Source of the DNA: Vallitalea guaymasensis
Lineage (GTDB): Bacteria > Bacillota > Clostridia > Lachnospirales > Vallitaleaceae
Direction of reading: 5' to 3'
DNA length: 64,000 nucleotides
Assembly: GCF_018141425.1 (NCBI RefSeq)
Contig: NZ_CP058561.1
Coordinates: forward strand, 1,922,001-1,986,000
In this document: one piece after another, positions 18,528 through 26,589 of the stretch
Layout of the letters: every line of letters starts with the position of its first letter
Position numbering within the stretch: the first letter of the stretch is position 1
The notes under the pieces: generated by a model
Database searches by the model: none
What the model was told of the DNA's origin: nothing
What the model saw: only the letters and a program-made list of their open reading frames with translations
Position numbers and translations under genes: made by a program

Positions 18528-19037
18528 TTACTGTTTAGCATCAAAGAATCTTCTACCATCTTGCGAATTATATATATTACCTTGGGCTTCATAGTTGCTA
18601 TTTGTCATAGAACTCTCACTTTGAATAGCATTCATTGTAAAATCAATATAATCAAGTGATTCCTTTAATAAAATCTTATTTCTATCATTAATTATCTGTA
18701 GATTTTCAACTACATCTTTAATATCCTCTTTAAGACTGCTTAACTGAGTATGTTCTTTTTCCTGTTTGGCTAGTAGAACCGCTAAATTATTTATAGTTAA
18801 TTCATCAGGATTCTTGTTAGTTACTATAGCGATATCATTAATTATTTCTTCTCTTTTCTTATCTATTCTAAGAACACGTGAAGCCATTTGCTGTTCTTCC
18901 TTAGTCAATTCATTAAGAGAAGAGATATCACCTTTTATAATAAATTCTGTTTTTGTTTCACCTATTGTTAGTAATCTGTTGTAACATTGTTTTTCTTCTT
19001 CTAGAGTTGTTATCAAATCTTCTATTAAACTAGCCAA
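18528..19037 (-). CDS. flgN: FlgN-type flagellar export chaperone
   Basis: This 169-residue, helix-rich protein has the FlgN-family N-terminus (MASLIEDLITTLEEEKQCYNRLLTIGETKTEFIIKGD) followed by long heptad-like helices. It acts in the cytoplasm as chaperone for FlgK and FlgL before export. I start at TTG 19037 because AAAGGA lies nine bases upstream. An in-frame ATG at 19067 has no ribosome site and would add ten residues unlike the family. It sits between flgM and flgK, the standard Firmicutes order. Confidence 0.85.
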   Translation of the reverse strand: MASLIEDLITTLEEEKQCYNRLLTIGETKTEFIIKGDISSLNELTKEEQQMASRVLRIDKKREEIINDIAIVTNKNPDELTINNLAVLLAKQEKEHTQLSSLKEDIKDVVENLQIINDRNKILLKESLDYIDFTMNAIQSESSMTNSNYEAQGNIYNSQDGRRFFDAKQ

Positions 19038-19104
19038 TGTGCTCAATCCTTTCAAAATATTAAACATCTAACACTTATCAGTTAGAATAATACTCTATAC
19101 TCTA

Positions 19105-19386
19105 TTAACCTCTTTTATCAAAATAGCTGTCTACTATTTTATCGGCTACTTCTCTAGCACTAACGTTGTATGAACCAGATTGTATACGTTTCTTTATGTC
19201 GTTAACTTTATCCTGTCTAATATCAGGTGCATTTTTAACTGCTTTTTTAGCTATCTGTAATTCTTTTGCGATATCTGATATAGCTAGTGAGTCTTTCTCT
19301 TTCTTGACCTTTGATACTTTGGATATTCTATCTGTCTGGTTAACTTTGTAAGCGTTGTTAACATTTTTAATTCCATTTATTCTCAT
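19105..19386 (-). CDS. flgM: anti-sigma-28 factor FlgM
   Basis: This 93-residue protein begins MRINGIKNVNNAYKVNQTDRI and has the FlgM C-terminal sigma-binding helices (DSLAISDIAKELQIAKKAVKNAPDIRQDKVNDIKKRI, then VADKIVDSYF). It sequesters sigma-28 until the hook is complete and FlgM is exported. I start at ATG 19386, which follows GGAAGGACGGG. An upstream ATG at 19422 lacks a ribosome site and falls in the leader. A near-perfect sigma-28 promoter lies 66 bases upstream, so flgM is fed back by its own target sigma factor. Confidence 0.93.
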   Translation of the reverse strand: MRINGIKNVNNAYKVNQTDRISKVSKVKKEKDSLAISDIAKELQIAKKAVKNAPDIRQDKVNDIKKRIQSGSYNVSAREVADKIVDSYFDKRG

Positions 19387-19451
19387 GATAGAACCCGTCC
19401 TTCCATTATATTTCTCTAACATATTTTAATTATATGTTGTTTTCAATTATT

Positions 19452-19479
19452 TTATCGGCAATCATCATTATAATATTTA
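19452..19479 (-). promoter_or_regulatory. sigma-28 promoter of flgM operon
   Basis: The minus strand shows TAAA (19479-19476), 16 bases, then GCCGATAA (19459-19452), an exact match to the sigma-28 -10 element. It is positioned to transcribe flgM, flgN, both flgK genes and flgL. Confidence 0.82.
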
Positions 19480-19482
19480 GCC

Positions 19483-19600
19483 AAAAAATGAAAAAACATA
19501 AAAACAGACTGTCTCATAATCTATTTTTATATTTATCATAAATATTAACCGGAATTTCAATTAATGATAATAGAACAAAAATGGATTATGAAGCAGTCCT
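19483..19600 (-). terminator. long-stem terminator after yvyF
   Basis: A ~22-bp stem (GACTGTCTCATAATC against GATTATGAAGCAGTC, few mismatches) at 19507-19598 is followed on the minus strand by two U-rich tracts (19483-19506). It ends the recD2-comF-yvyF transcript. The stem sequence resembles the ones at 32949-33028 and 37950-38015. Confidence 0.75.
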
Positions 19601-19643
19601 TTACTTCATATTAATTCATTATGTATTTTTAATTAGTTACATG

Positions 19644-20060
19644 TTATCTCATGTTATCTTTATTTAGATATCTCATCTTATTCTTAACTTTATCGTCTTT
19701 CAATTTTTGTATGGCACTCTTTTTATCATATGCACCATCTAGATTATGTTGGATATCATGTTTACATTGTTCACAGAATCTACCTGTTCTAATGGTCTTA
19801 CCACATAACTCACATTCAATACCTATAGCTGAGCCTTCAGCAAATATAAGTCTCTCCTCACGTACCCATTGATGTATGAGTTTAATAGAAACATCACATT
19901 CTTCTGCCACTTGAGCTATATTAGCGTGAGGGTTGTCTCTAATGTATTTCTTAGTCACCTGGAATTGATCCTCTAAATCGCTTTTACATGCAGGGCACAT
20001 AGGTACACCTGTTATATAATTAAATATTTTCCCACATTTCACACAATTTCTTACATTCAT
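19644..20060 (-). CDS. yvyF: flagellar operon protein YvyF (TIGR03826 type)
   Basis: This 138-residue protein has an N-terminal zinc ribbon (CVKCGKIF...MCPACK), a helix-turn-helix-like middle (NIAQVAEECDVSIKLIHQWVREERL) and a second cysteine cluster (CELCGKTIRTGRFCEQC). This combination is the YvyF family found beside flgM in Firmicutes. Its exact role is unknown; a regulatory or nucleic-acid-binding function is suggested by the motifs. It is 16 bases after comF and precedes flgM, the same order as in Bacillus (comFC-yvyF-flgM). GGAGGTG supports the start. Confidence 0.9.
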   Translation of the reverse strand: MNVRNCVKCGKIFNYITGVPMCPACKSDLEDQFQVTKKYIRDNPHANIAQVAEECDVSIKLIHQWVREERLIFAEGSAIGIECELCGKTIRTGRFCEQCKHDIQHNLDGAYDKKSAIQKLKDDKVKNKMRYLNKDNMR

Positions 20061-20076
20061 ATAAAAACACCTCCGT

Positions 20077-20805
20077 TTAATATCCTTTTCCTATTGCAAT
20101 TGTAATAAAAAATACTTCTTTTGCTCCATTAATCAATAATTCCTTTGCAAGACTGTCAATAGTATTTCCTGTAGTATATATATCGTCACAAATCAATATT
20201 GTCTTACCTGTTATTTCATCAGGTTTAATAACTTTAAAAGCTTTTTTCATATTGCTAACTCTTTCTTTGTCTGAAAGATTTTTTTGAGGCTTAGTATTTA
20301 TTGTTCTTAAAACACAATTAGTATTGCAAGGTATATCTAAATACTTTCCTATATTTGCGGCGATAATTTCAGCTTGGTTATAACCTCTTTTTCTCTGTTT
20401 TTTTATGTGCAGAGGTACAGGAATTATTAGATCAACATGTGCTTCGACTATCTCCCTTTTATATAATGTTACTACTTCTTTCGAGAAAATTCTACCATAA
20501 TTTTTATTATTGTTGTTTTTATATCTTTGTAGAGCCTTTTTCAGCTTACCTTCATATAACCACACTGCCCAACCTCTTGTATAGTCATGTTCATTTTTAG
20601 TGCAATCAAAACAATGCTCAGCCAATTCACTATTAAGGGGCTTGCTACATTTTTTACATCTGGGTTCCATAATATAAGGAAGGTCTTCTACACATGACTC
20701 ACAAATTCTTTCTTCCTCATTAATAGGTATAATATCCATACATATGGGACACCGTTTTGGATAAATTATGCTAAGTAATTCATCTCCTAATTTATTAATT
20801 ATCAT
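20077..20805 (-). CDS. comFC: ComF family protein (phosphoribosyltransferase-like)
   Basis: This 242-residue protein has an N-terminal four-cysteine zinc finger (CPICMD...CESC) with a second cysteine cluster (CKKC...HCFDC). A C-terminal type I phosphoribosyltransferase domain has the PRPP-binding loop LICDDIYTTGNT. ComFC acts in the cytoplasm in handling single-stranded DNA during natural transformation and recombination. The start is ATG 20805 with GGCAGG nine bases upstream; a TTG three codons earlier overlaps that site. It lies 48 bases after recD2, pointing to a DNA-metabolism unit. Confidence 0.92.
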   Translation of the reverse strand: MIINKLGDELLSIIYPKRCPICMDIIPINEEERICESCVEDLPYIMEPRCKKCSKPLNSELAEHCFDCTKNEHDYTRGWAVWLYEGKLKKALQRYKNNNNKNYGRIFSKEVVTLYKREIVEAHVDLIIPVPLHIKKQRKRGYNQAEIIAANIGKYLDIPCNTNCVLRTINTKPQKNLSDKERVSNMKKAFKVIKPDEITGKTILICDDIYTTGNTIDSLAKELLINGAKEVFFITIAIGKGY

Positions 20806-20853
20806 AAAATTCAACCTGCCTATGATTAATTATAAAACTACCTATCTTATAAT

Positions 20854-23100
20854 CTATACACCAACTTCATTCATGGTATCAAATATCTCTTGTATTCTTA
20901 ATCTAAGTGTAGAATACCGTTCAATCTCTTTATCATTATCAATCATCTGATATATAGTAGTATCTAGTCCCACAATTACTACATACTTTTTAGCACGAGT
21001 AACCGCAGTATATAATAGATTCCTTATAAGAAGCATGGATGGTCCAGTCAAAAGAGGAATAACAACTACTGGATATTCACTTCCTTGTGATTTATGAATC
21101 GTAACTGCATAAGCCAATTCCAACTCTTCAAGATTAGCATATTCATATTCAACCACTTTATCATCTTCAAACTTCACCTTTAATTTATTGGTATATTGAT
21201 TAATCTCTATTATAGTTCCAATGTCACCATTAAATACACCGACACCTTCATCAATAGTAAAGTTATACTCATTTTTTATCTGCCATGCTAAGTTATAATT
21301 GTTTTTTATCTGCATGACCTTATCGCCTTCCCTGAATAAAACATCACGGAAGACTTTCTCATTCTTATCTTTTTTAGGTGGATTCAAGGTTGCTTGTAAT
21401 TCCTTGTTGAGATTAATAGTACCAAGAAGTCCTTTCCTCATAGGAGATAGTATCTGAATCCCATCAAAAGGTGAACAATTAGCAAATTTGGGTAATCTAG
21501 TCTTAGTCAGAGTTTTCATCTCATCCAAGATACTTCCTGCAGTAGCCCTTTTTATGTAGAAAAAATCACTCTTCTTATTGGCTAGATCAATATGTTCTCC
21601 TGAATTAATCTTATGTGCATTCATAATAATTGCACTTTCTCTAGCTTGACGAAATATCTTCTCTAATTTTACTACCTTAACTTTATTACTCTCTATAATA
21701 TCTTTTAATACATTTCCTGGTCCTACCGATGGTAATTGGTCCTTATCACCAACAATGATAAGTCTAGTACCTGGAATAACCGCCTTCAATAAACTATTCA
21801 TCAAAACAATATCAACCATAGACGCTTCATCAATAATCAAAGCATCACACTCTAAAGGATTATCCTCATGTTTCTCAAATTTATTATTATTATCTTCACT
21901 GTTCATAAAAGAAATTTCCAAAAGTCGATGTATAGTTTGCGCCTGCCTTCCTGTAGCTTCCGTCATTCTCTTGGCAGCCCTACCTGTAGGTGCAGCTAAC
22001 ATTACATCTAACCCTTGTCTTTCTAATAAATCTATTATGGAATTAATAGTTGTTGTCTTACCTGTTCCAGGACCTCCAGTCACAACTATAACCCCATTCT
22101 TAATTCCTTCTTTTATAGCTTGTCTTTGATAATCATCGAAAACAATATCTGAATTTTCTTCAATAACTTTAATCTCATTATCTACATTGCCAGGTAAATC
22201 ATAATCAAATTGCGCTAGATCATATATCTTTCTAGCCACATTCAACTCCAAATGATAAAACATCATATTATAGGTAATAACTCTATCTTCAACTTCCTTA
22301 CTGATGATTTGTTTATTGATCTGTAACTCAATTAAGGCATTCTCTATCAATTCATAAGGAACCAACAACATTTCTTCTGCCTTATCTATCAAATCATTCT
22401 TAGGTAGATAAGTATGTCCATTAAGAGAAGCTCTGCCCAGAATAAACATAATTCCAGCCTTGACCCTATGAACTGAATCTTTATCAATTCCCATCTTCAT
22501 TGCTATTTCATCAGCCGTCTTAAAACCTATTCCTATTATATCTTCAGCAAGTTTGTAAGGATTGTTCCCAACAATGTCCATAGTACGTTCTTTGTACCTA
22601 TTATATATCTTTATTGCATAGGTCAATGAAATACCATACTCTTGTAAAAATATTATTGTCTTTCTCATTTCTCTCTGCTCATAAAAAATATTAGCTACTT
22701 CGTTAGCTTTCTTCTCACTTATACCTTTTACCAAAGCAAGAGTCTCTGGTTCCTCTTCTATAATCCTAAAAGAATCATCACCAAACTTCTTAACAATCCT
22801 CTTGGCAAGAGCTGGTCCAATCCCCTTAATCGCTCCCGAAGACAGATACCTTAAAACAGAATGCCTATCCTGTGGTATAAAACTTTGATAGCTTTCTATC
22901 TGGAATTGCCTACCATAAGTATGATGAGAAACATATTCTCCAACCGCTCTAATCTGCTCTCCTTCAGATACCCCCAGCATTGTCCCAACACAGGTAATAT
23001 CCTCTTCTTCCATACTAATCTCACACACACAATATCCATTATTCTCATTTCTATATATAATCTCTTCAATTATTCCTTCAATAACTTGCTGAGTTTCCAT
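20854..23100 (-). CDS. recD2: ATP-dependent RecD2-type DNA helicase
   Basis: This 748-residue superfamily 1B helicase has the long N-terminal RecD2 region with helix-hairpin-helix segments (LSSGAIKGIGPALAKRIVKKFG, LALVKGISEKKANEVA). Walker A is GGPGTGKTTT near residue 340, with DEASM as motif II and a C-terminal UvrD-like motif (YAVTIHKSQGSEYP). RecD2 is a 5'-3' helicase acting in DNA repair without RecBC. The length matches the family. AAAGGTGATTTC precedes ATG 23100. It heads a transcript with comFC and yvyF. Confidence 0.95.
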   Translation of the reverse strand: METQQVIEGIIEEIIYRNENNGYCVCEISMEEEDITCVGTMLGVSEGEQIRAVGEYVSHHTYGRQFQIESYQSFIPQDRHSVLRYLSSGAIKGIGPALAKRIVKKFGDDSFRIIEEEPETLALVKGISEKKANEVANIFYEQREMRKTIIFLQEYGISLTYAIKIYNRYKERTMDIVGNNPYKLAEDIIGIGFKTADEIAMKMGIDKDSVHRVKAGIMFILGRASLNGHTYLPKNDLIDKAEEMLLVPYELIENALIELQINKQIISKEVEDRVITYNMMFYHLELNVARKIYDLAQFDYDLPGNVDNEIKVIEENSDIVFDDYQRQAIKEGIKNGVIVVTGGPGTGKTTTINSIIDLLERQGLDVMLAAPTGRAAKRMTEATGRQAQTIHRLLEISFMNSEDNNNKFEKHEDNPLECDALIIDEASMVDIVLMNSLLKAVIPGTRLIIVGDKDQLPSVGPGNVLKDIIESNKVKVVKLEKIFRQARESAIIMNAHKINSGEHIDLANKKSDFFYIKRATAGSILDEMKTLTKTRLPKFANCSPFDGIQILSPMRKGLLGTINLNKELQATLNPPKKDKNEKVFRDVLFREGDKVMQIKNNYNLAWQIKNEYNFTIDEGVGVFNGDIGTIIEINQYTNKLKVKFEDDKVVEYEYANLEELELAYAVTIHKSQGSEYPVVVIPLLTGPSMLLIRNLLYTAVTRAKKYVVIVGLDTTIYQMIDNDKEIERYSTLRLRIQEIFDTMNEVGV

Positions 23101-23233
23101 GAAATCACCTTTAATATTTGTATCGTCATTTAGATTATTTTATCATATATGTATAGCAAAGACAATTAATAGTGTTTCTGATTTTCTTTGATGAAGACAG
23201 TCAGAAAAAATGTTTTGTTCTAACTTGGTTTTT

Positions 23234-23404
23234 GCAAAATAGTATATGTATATGTTACGCCAGCAAAATTGCTCGTCCTGAGCTCAACAAATAACAATGG
23301 ACATCGAGTCCCATTATTATTTCTGACAGTCCAGTAGGCTGTCAGATTAAAAGCTGGGTTCGGCGTCCTGCCTCACTACTCCACATATACATATACTATT
23401 TTGC
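23234..23404 (-). ncRNA. structured element closed by a perfect 21-bp inverted repeat (possible raiA-like RNA)
   Basis: GCAAAATAGTATATGTATATG at 23234-23254 is the exact reverse complement of 23384-23404. The 129 bases between are richer in G+C than their surroundings and form further stems, for example CTGACAG/CTGTCAG and GGAC/GTCC. There is no ORF. On the minus strand it lies ~130 bases before recD2-comFC. A U-run does not follow, so it is not a simple terminator. Position and shape recall the raiA motif RNA, which I remember as often near comFC, but I cannot confirm the consensus. A small inverted-repeat mobile element is the alternative. Strand is inferred. Confidence 0.45.
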
Positions 23405-23562
23405 TTGATATTACGAGGTATCTTCACAAAACCCTTTTTCTTCTATATTACCAAAAATCATGGCTATTACCACTCTTCACATTGGGTTATTCCTGTGAAG
23501 GCAAATACTATCTATATACAACTCTCTTAACCCTTGGTATCCCAAACTCAAGAGCCCCACAC

Positions 23563-23672
23563 AAAAAAATTAACCATCTATAGTGATAAGAACGACTTTT
23601 ACAGCTTGTTGCAACCTCTTAAATCAGATAAAGCAACAAATGTAACGAGAGTGATTATCACTATAGTTGGTT
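23563..23672 (-). terminator. long-stem terminator of the PTS operon
   Basis: An 18-base arm at 23572-23589 (AACCATCTATAGTGATAA) pairs with 23655-23672 with one mismatch. Inner pairing is TTACA..TTGTTGC with GCAACAA..TGTAA. On the minus strand the stem is followed by AATTTTTTT (23563-23571). It lies just past the second HPr gene. Confidence 0.75.
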
Positions 23673-23718
23673 CCCATACAGTCACGTTGTCTCCCACAAA
23701 AAAAAAGAACCAGCATCT

Positions 23719-23982
23719 CTACCAGTCCTTTTCAAGAGAGTTCTCTATCAAATAAACTACTTTTTTCATGGCTTCCTCTTCATCATTTCCATCAATAACA
23801 ATTTTAACTTTATCTCCTTCAGCCAACTCCAACATCATAACACTAATAACACTTTTACCATTCCCACTTCTATTACCCCTGACTATAGTGATATTAGCTT
23901 CAAATTTTGACGTCTGATTAACAAAATAAGCACATGGCCTCGCATGGAAATTATATCTAAGTACAGCTTCTTGTATAATCAC
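23719..23982 (-). CDS. ptsH: HPr-family phosphocarrier (operon-distal copy)
   Basis: This 87-residue HPr has the active-site histidine in FHARPC and a serine at the regulatory position (NGKSVISVMML, equivalent to Ser46). It can in principle be phosphorylated both by enzyme I and by HPr kinase. It is the last gene of the PTS operon, nine bases after the EIIA gene. It differs from the operon-proximal HPr (29163-29426), which lacks the serine. It passes phosphate from enzyme I to EIIA in the cytoplasm, and its seryl form would be a CcpA cofactor (family knowledge). Confidence 0.9.
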   Translation of the reverse strand: MIIQEAVLRYNFHARPCAYFVNQTSKFEANITIVRGNRSGNGKSVISVMMLELAEGDKVKIVIDGNDEEEAMKKVVYLIENSLEKDW

Positions 23983-23990
23983 ATAAATCC

Positions 23991-24473
23991 CTACTTTAAT
24001 TTGATTTTCATTATAACACCATCTTCAATAAACTCATCTACATTACAAAGAGAAAAGCCCTTAACCTTTTCCATATTGGTAATTATAATCGGCGTTATTA
24101 CCGCCTTGCCCTTCTCTTTGATTAACTCTAAATCCATCTTTATTAACGGATCACCTTTCTTTACAACCTGTTCTTCCTCTATTAATCTCTCATAACCCTC
24201 ACCTTTTAACTCCACAGTATCTATTCCCATATGTATAAGAATCTCCAAACCCTCTTCAGAACTAATTCCTATAGCATGATTTGTTGGGAAAATCTGAATT
24301 ATCTTACCATCACAAGGTGCTTTTATAATACCATCCTCTGGTAAAACAGCAATACCATCTCCAATCATCCTAGAAGCAAAAACTTCATCTGGTACTTTAT
24401 CAAGTTCTACGACTTTGCCTCTAGCTGGACTATATATTAGGGTCTCTTTTTGTTTCTTAAATAATTTAAACAT
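23991..24473 (-). CDS. crr: PTS glucose-type EIIA protein
   Basis: This 160-residue single-domain EIIA of the glucose family has the phosphorylated histidine in EILIHMGIDTVEL and the partner histidine in TNHAIGI. It also has the PSPARGK-like start (IYSPARGKVVELDKVPDEVF). It carries phosphate from HPr to the EIIB domain encoded just upstream. I prefer the second of two adjacent ATGs (24473), five bases from AGGAGG. The first (24476) is only two bases away. It is in operon with EIICB and HPr. Confidence 0.92.
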   Translation of the reverse strand: MFKLFKKQKETLIYSPARGKVVELDKVPDEVFASRMIGDGIAVLPEDGIIKAPCDGKIIQIFPTNHAIGISSEEGLEILIHMGIDTVELKGEGYERLIEEEQVVKKGDPLIKMDLELIKEKGKAVITPIIITNMEKVKGFSLCNVDEFIEDGVIMKIKLK

Positions 24474-24525
24474 CATTTCCTCCTAGGATTATTGTTATTA
24501 TAACATAAAACTGATTAATGGGGTT

Positions 24526-25884
24526 CTATACAATCTTCTTCATTTCATCAACTACTAATTCCGCTTTTGGTCCTACAATAACCTGCATATTTTTATTATT
24601 AGGTCTAAGGACTCCTGAAGCTCCTAACTTCTTCAATTCATCATCATCAACTATTGATGAATCATTTAAAGTCAAACGAAGTCTTGTAATACAAGCATCT
24701 ACTGCCTTGATATTTTGTTTACCACCAAGTGCCATTACAAACTCCGCTGCTATTCCTGCCATACCAAGATCTGAAATAAGAGCATCAATATTACCACCTT
24801 GTTCATCTAAACGACCTGGTGTAGGTAGATTAAGTTTTTTGATTGCGAATACGAAAACAAAATAATACACAACTCCAAAACATAACCCTATTGGTAGAAG
24901 CAATAACGGCTTGGTTGCTAATTTGAAGTACAGAGCATAATCTATGAAACCTGCCGAGAATATGAATCCATGCAGTATGCCCAGTATATTACATACAATT
25001 AATGATAAACCTGCTAGAACTGCATGTATAACGTAGAGTACTGGTGCTAAGAATATGAAACTGAATTCTAATGGTTCAGTTACACCTGTTAAAAATGATG
25101 TAAATGCAAGAGAGAATATCATTGAACCAACCAAAGCTTTATTTGCTTTTTTAGCACATGTATACATAGCAAGACCTGCCGCTGGAAGAGCAAACATCAT
25201 TATAGGATAGAATCCAGCCATGTATATTCCAGCACTTGGGTCTCCAGCAAGATATCTAGCATAATCTCCTCTTACTATTTCACCTGCAGCATTAGTGAAT
25301 TCACCAAAGTTCATCCAGAATATATTGTTGAGGATATGATGTAAGCCTGTAGGTATCAATAATCGGTTAAGGAAACCATATACCCCTGCTCCAACAGCTC
25401 CTGACTGAATAACAAAATTACCAAACATATCTAATCCTTTAGCAATAAATGGCCATACTACACAAAATAGTAATGACAAAGGAATAGAAGCTATAGATGT
25501 AACAAAAGGTACTACCGATTTTCCGAACTTGTTATCTTTTAATTTGTTATATATAAATGCAGTAACTCCACCTGTTACTATACCGCCCAATACACCGATA
25601 TCAGTACCAGGAACTATTGCATTAATTCCAGCTATTACCATAAAATAAGCTATGGAGCCAGAAAAAGCAGCTATACTACTTTTATCTTTTGATAAGCCAA
25701 TAGCTACACCTATGGCAAATAATAAAGCTAAATTACTAAACACAGCATCTCCAGCATTACTAATAAATGGAATGTTAAGAACATCTGGCTGACCAATACG
25801 TAATAGAATACCAGCTGCTGGTAATACTGCTATTGGAAGCATTAAAGCTGTACCTAATTTTTGTAACTTACTGAATACTTGCAT
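24526..25884 (-). CDS. PTS EIICB, N-acetylglucosamine/glucose type
   Basis: This 452-residue protein has a membrane EIIC domain (~1-370) with the family signature LGTALMLPIAVLPAAGILLRIG, ~10 hydrophobic segments, and GVTEPLEFSF. A C-terminal EIIB domain contains the phospho-cysteine in ACITRLRLTL. The FINRLLIPTGLHHILNN-like segment (here FLNRLLIPTGLHHILNNI) is typical of GlcNAc/glucose porters such as NagE and PtsG. It lacks a fused EIIA, which is supplied by the next gene. The operon has no nagA/nagB, so the sugar (GlcNAc or glucose) remains open. Ribosome site AAGGAGG. Confidence 0.9.
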   Translation of the reverse strand: MQVFSKLQKLGTALMLPIAVLPAAGILLRIGQPDVLNIPFISNAGDAVFSNLALLFAIGVAIGLSKDKSSIAAFSGSIAYFMVIAGINAIVPGTDIGVLGGIVTGGVTAFIYNKLKDNKFGKSVVPFVTSIASIPLSLLFCVVWPFIAKGLDMFGNFVIQSGAVGAGVYGFLNRLLIPTGLHHILNNIFWMNFGEFTNAAGEIVRGDYARYLAGDPSAGIYMAGFYPIMMFALPAAGLAMYTCAKKANKALVGSMIFSLAFTSFLTGVTEPLEFSFIFLAPVLYVIHAVLAGLSLIVCNILGILHGFIFSAGFIDYALYFKLATKPLLLLPIGLCFGVVYYFVFVFAIKKLNLPTPGRLDEQGGNIDALISDLGMAGIAAEFVMALGGKQNIKAVDACITRLRLTLNDSSIVDDDELKKLGASGVLRPNNKNMQVIVGPKAELVVDEMKKIV

Positions 25885-25912
25885 TATGAATCCTCCTTAT
25901 TTTAATATAATT

Positions 25913-26395
25913 TTAGAATAATCCTTTAAGTGGTACCCATGCATAACCAAATATAAGTGCTAATATTATACATGTGAACGCTGTTACAATTGGTACAAAT
26001 CTTTTTCCTCCAAAGAAAGCCAACCATGTAGGTAATTGAGCATTTTTGTACTTGTTGTATAATAAACCAGCTACTATCCCTGCAATAATACCTGCTACTA
26101 TCCCCATGTTACTGGCATCATTGATTGTCTGAACTCCTTTATTAAGTACAAAATACCCTAATACCGCTGATAACACAACTGTCCCATGATCATCAACAGC
26201 CAGTGCAATAGCTACTATGATGGCAACTATCATTGGTAAATGTGCAAATACTGTTTTTCCCATTTCTTCAAAAAAAGCGATGTTCAAAGCACCTGGTTGA
26301 CCTATCAGCAATAAAATTCCGGCTACTAGCAGAACACCTACTGGAAGCAATAATGCACTTTTTTGTTTTTTTGTTGCCTCAGCCTTGTTACTCAT
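25913..26395 (-). CDS. half-length PTS EIIC-like membrane protein
   Basis: This 160-residue protein matches only the N-terminal third to half of the EIICB encoded next: KSALLLPVGVLLVAGILLLIGQPGALNI parallels its first membrane segment and NMGIVAGIIAGIVAGLLYNKYKN its cytoplasmic turn. It ends after about five membrane segments, with no EIIB and no sugar-loop residues. It has its own strong ribosome site (AAAGGAGGAG), an intact frame and a stop. It could be a decayed paralogue, or a retained short subunit that modulates the full-length porter. It is the first gene after the second antiterminator switch. Confidence 0.75.
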   Translation of the reverse strand: MSNKAEATKKQKSALLLPVGVLLVAGILLLIGQPGALNIAFFEEMGKTVFAHLPMIVAIIVAIALAVDDHGTVVLSAVLGYFVLNKGVQTINDASNMGIVAGIIAGIVAGLLYNKYKNAQLPTWLAFFGGKRFVPIVTAFTCIILALIFGYAWVPLKGLF

Positions 26396-26497
26396 AAAAA
26401 ACTCCTCCTTTAATCTTTGTAATATAATATTAAGATTAATTCATAAAAAAGTAGTTTAGTATAGAATTTAGCTATCCTTACTTTTTATGGATTAATT

Positions 26498-26566
26498 AAA
26501 AAAGCATAAACTCACAGTTAGAACATGATATTGAATAAATACCATCTTCCATCCATAAGCTTATGC
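26498..26566 (-). terminator. RAT-overlapping terminator before the EII genes
   Basis: Minus-strand GCATAAGCT (26566-26558) pairs with AGTTTATGC (26512-26504), nine pairs including one G-U, and is followed by TTTTTT (26498-26503). The 5' arm overlaps the RAT, so antiterminator binding and terminator formation exclude each other. Confidence 0.72.
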
Positions 26567-26588
26567 CTGCATTACCAGTAACACGCTC
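26558..26588 (-). promoter_or_regulatory. RAT antiterminator site (GlcT type), second switch
   Basis: The minus-strand RNA has GTGTTACTG, a short loop and GCAGGCATAAGC, the pattern of ribonucleic antiterminator sites of the ptsG/GlcT class. It starts two bases after the stop codon of the antiterminator gene, so read-through of EII genes is decided after the regulator is made. Confidence 0.78.
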
Positions 26589-26589
26589 A

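Larger units (their letters stand above)
23101..23718. other. 617-base intergenic region between recD2 and the PTS operon
   Basis: No credible gene is present. It holds the 21-bp-closed element (23234-23404) and the PTS operon terminator (23563-23672). Between them a third loose inverted repeat pairs CTTCACAAAACCC near 23422 with GGGTTATTCCTGTGAAG near 23484-23500. Short open frames here cross these stems and have no ribosome sites. Confidence 0.7.

Noticed and set aside
23234-23404. Insertion sequence remnant
   Set aside because: The inverted repeats are exact but no transposase fragment is present and I could not see a target duplication; a small non-autonomous element stays possible and is noted in findings.
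23401-23755. Two small plus-strand open frames between the PTS operon and recD2
   Set aside because: No ribosome sites; they cross the long terminator stem and one enters the HPr gene in antisense.
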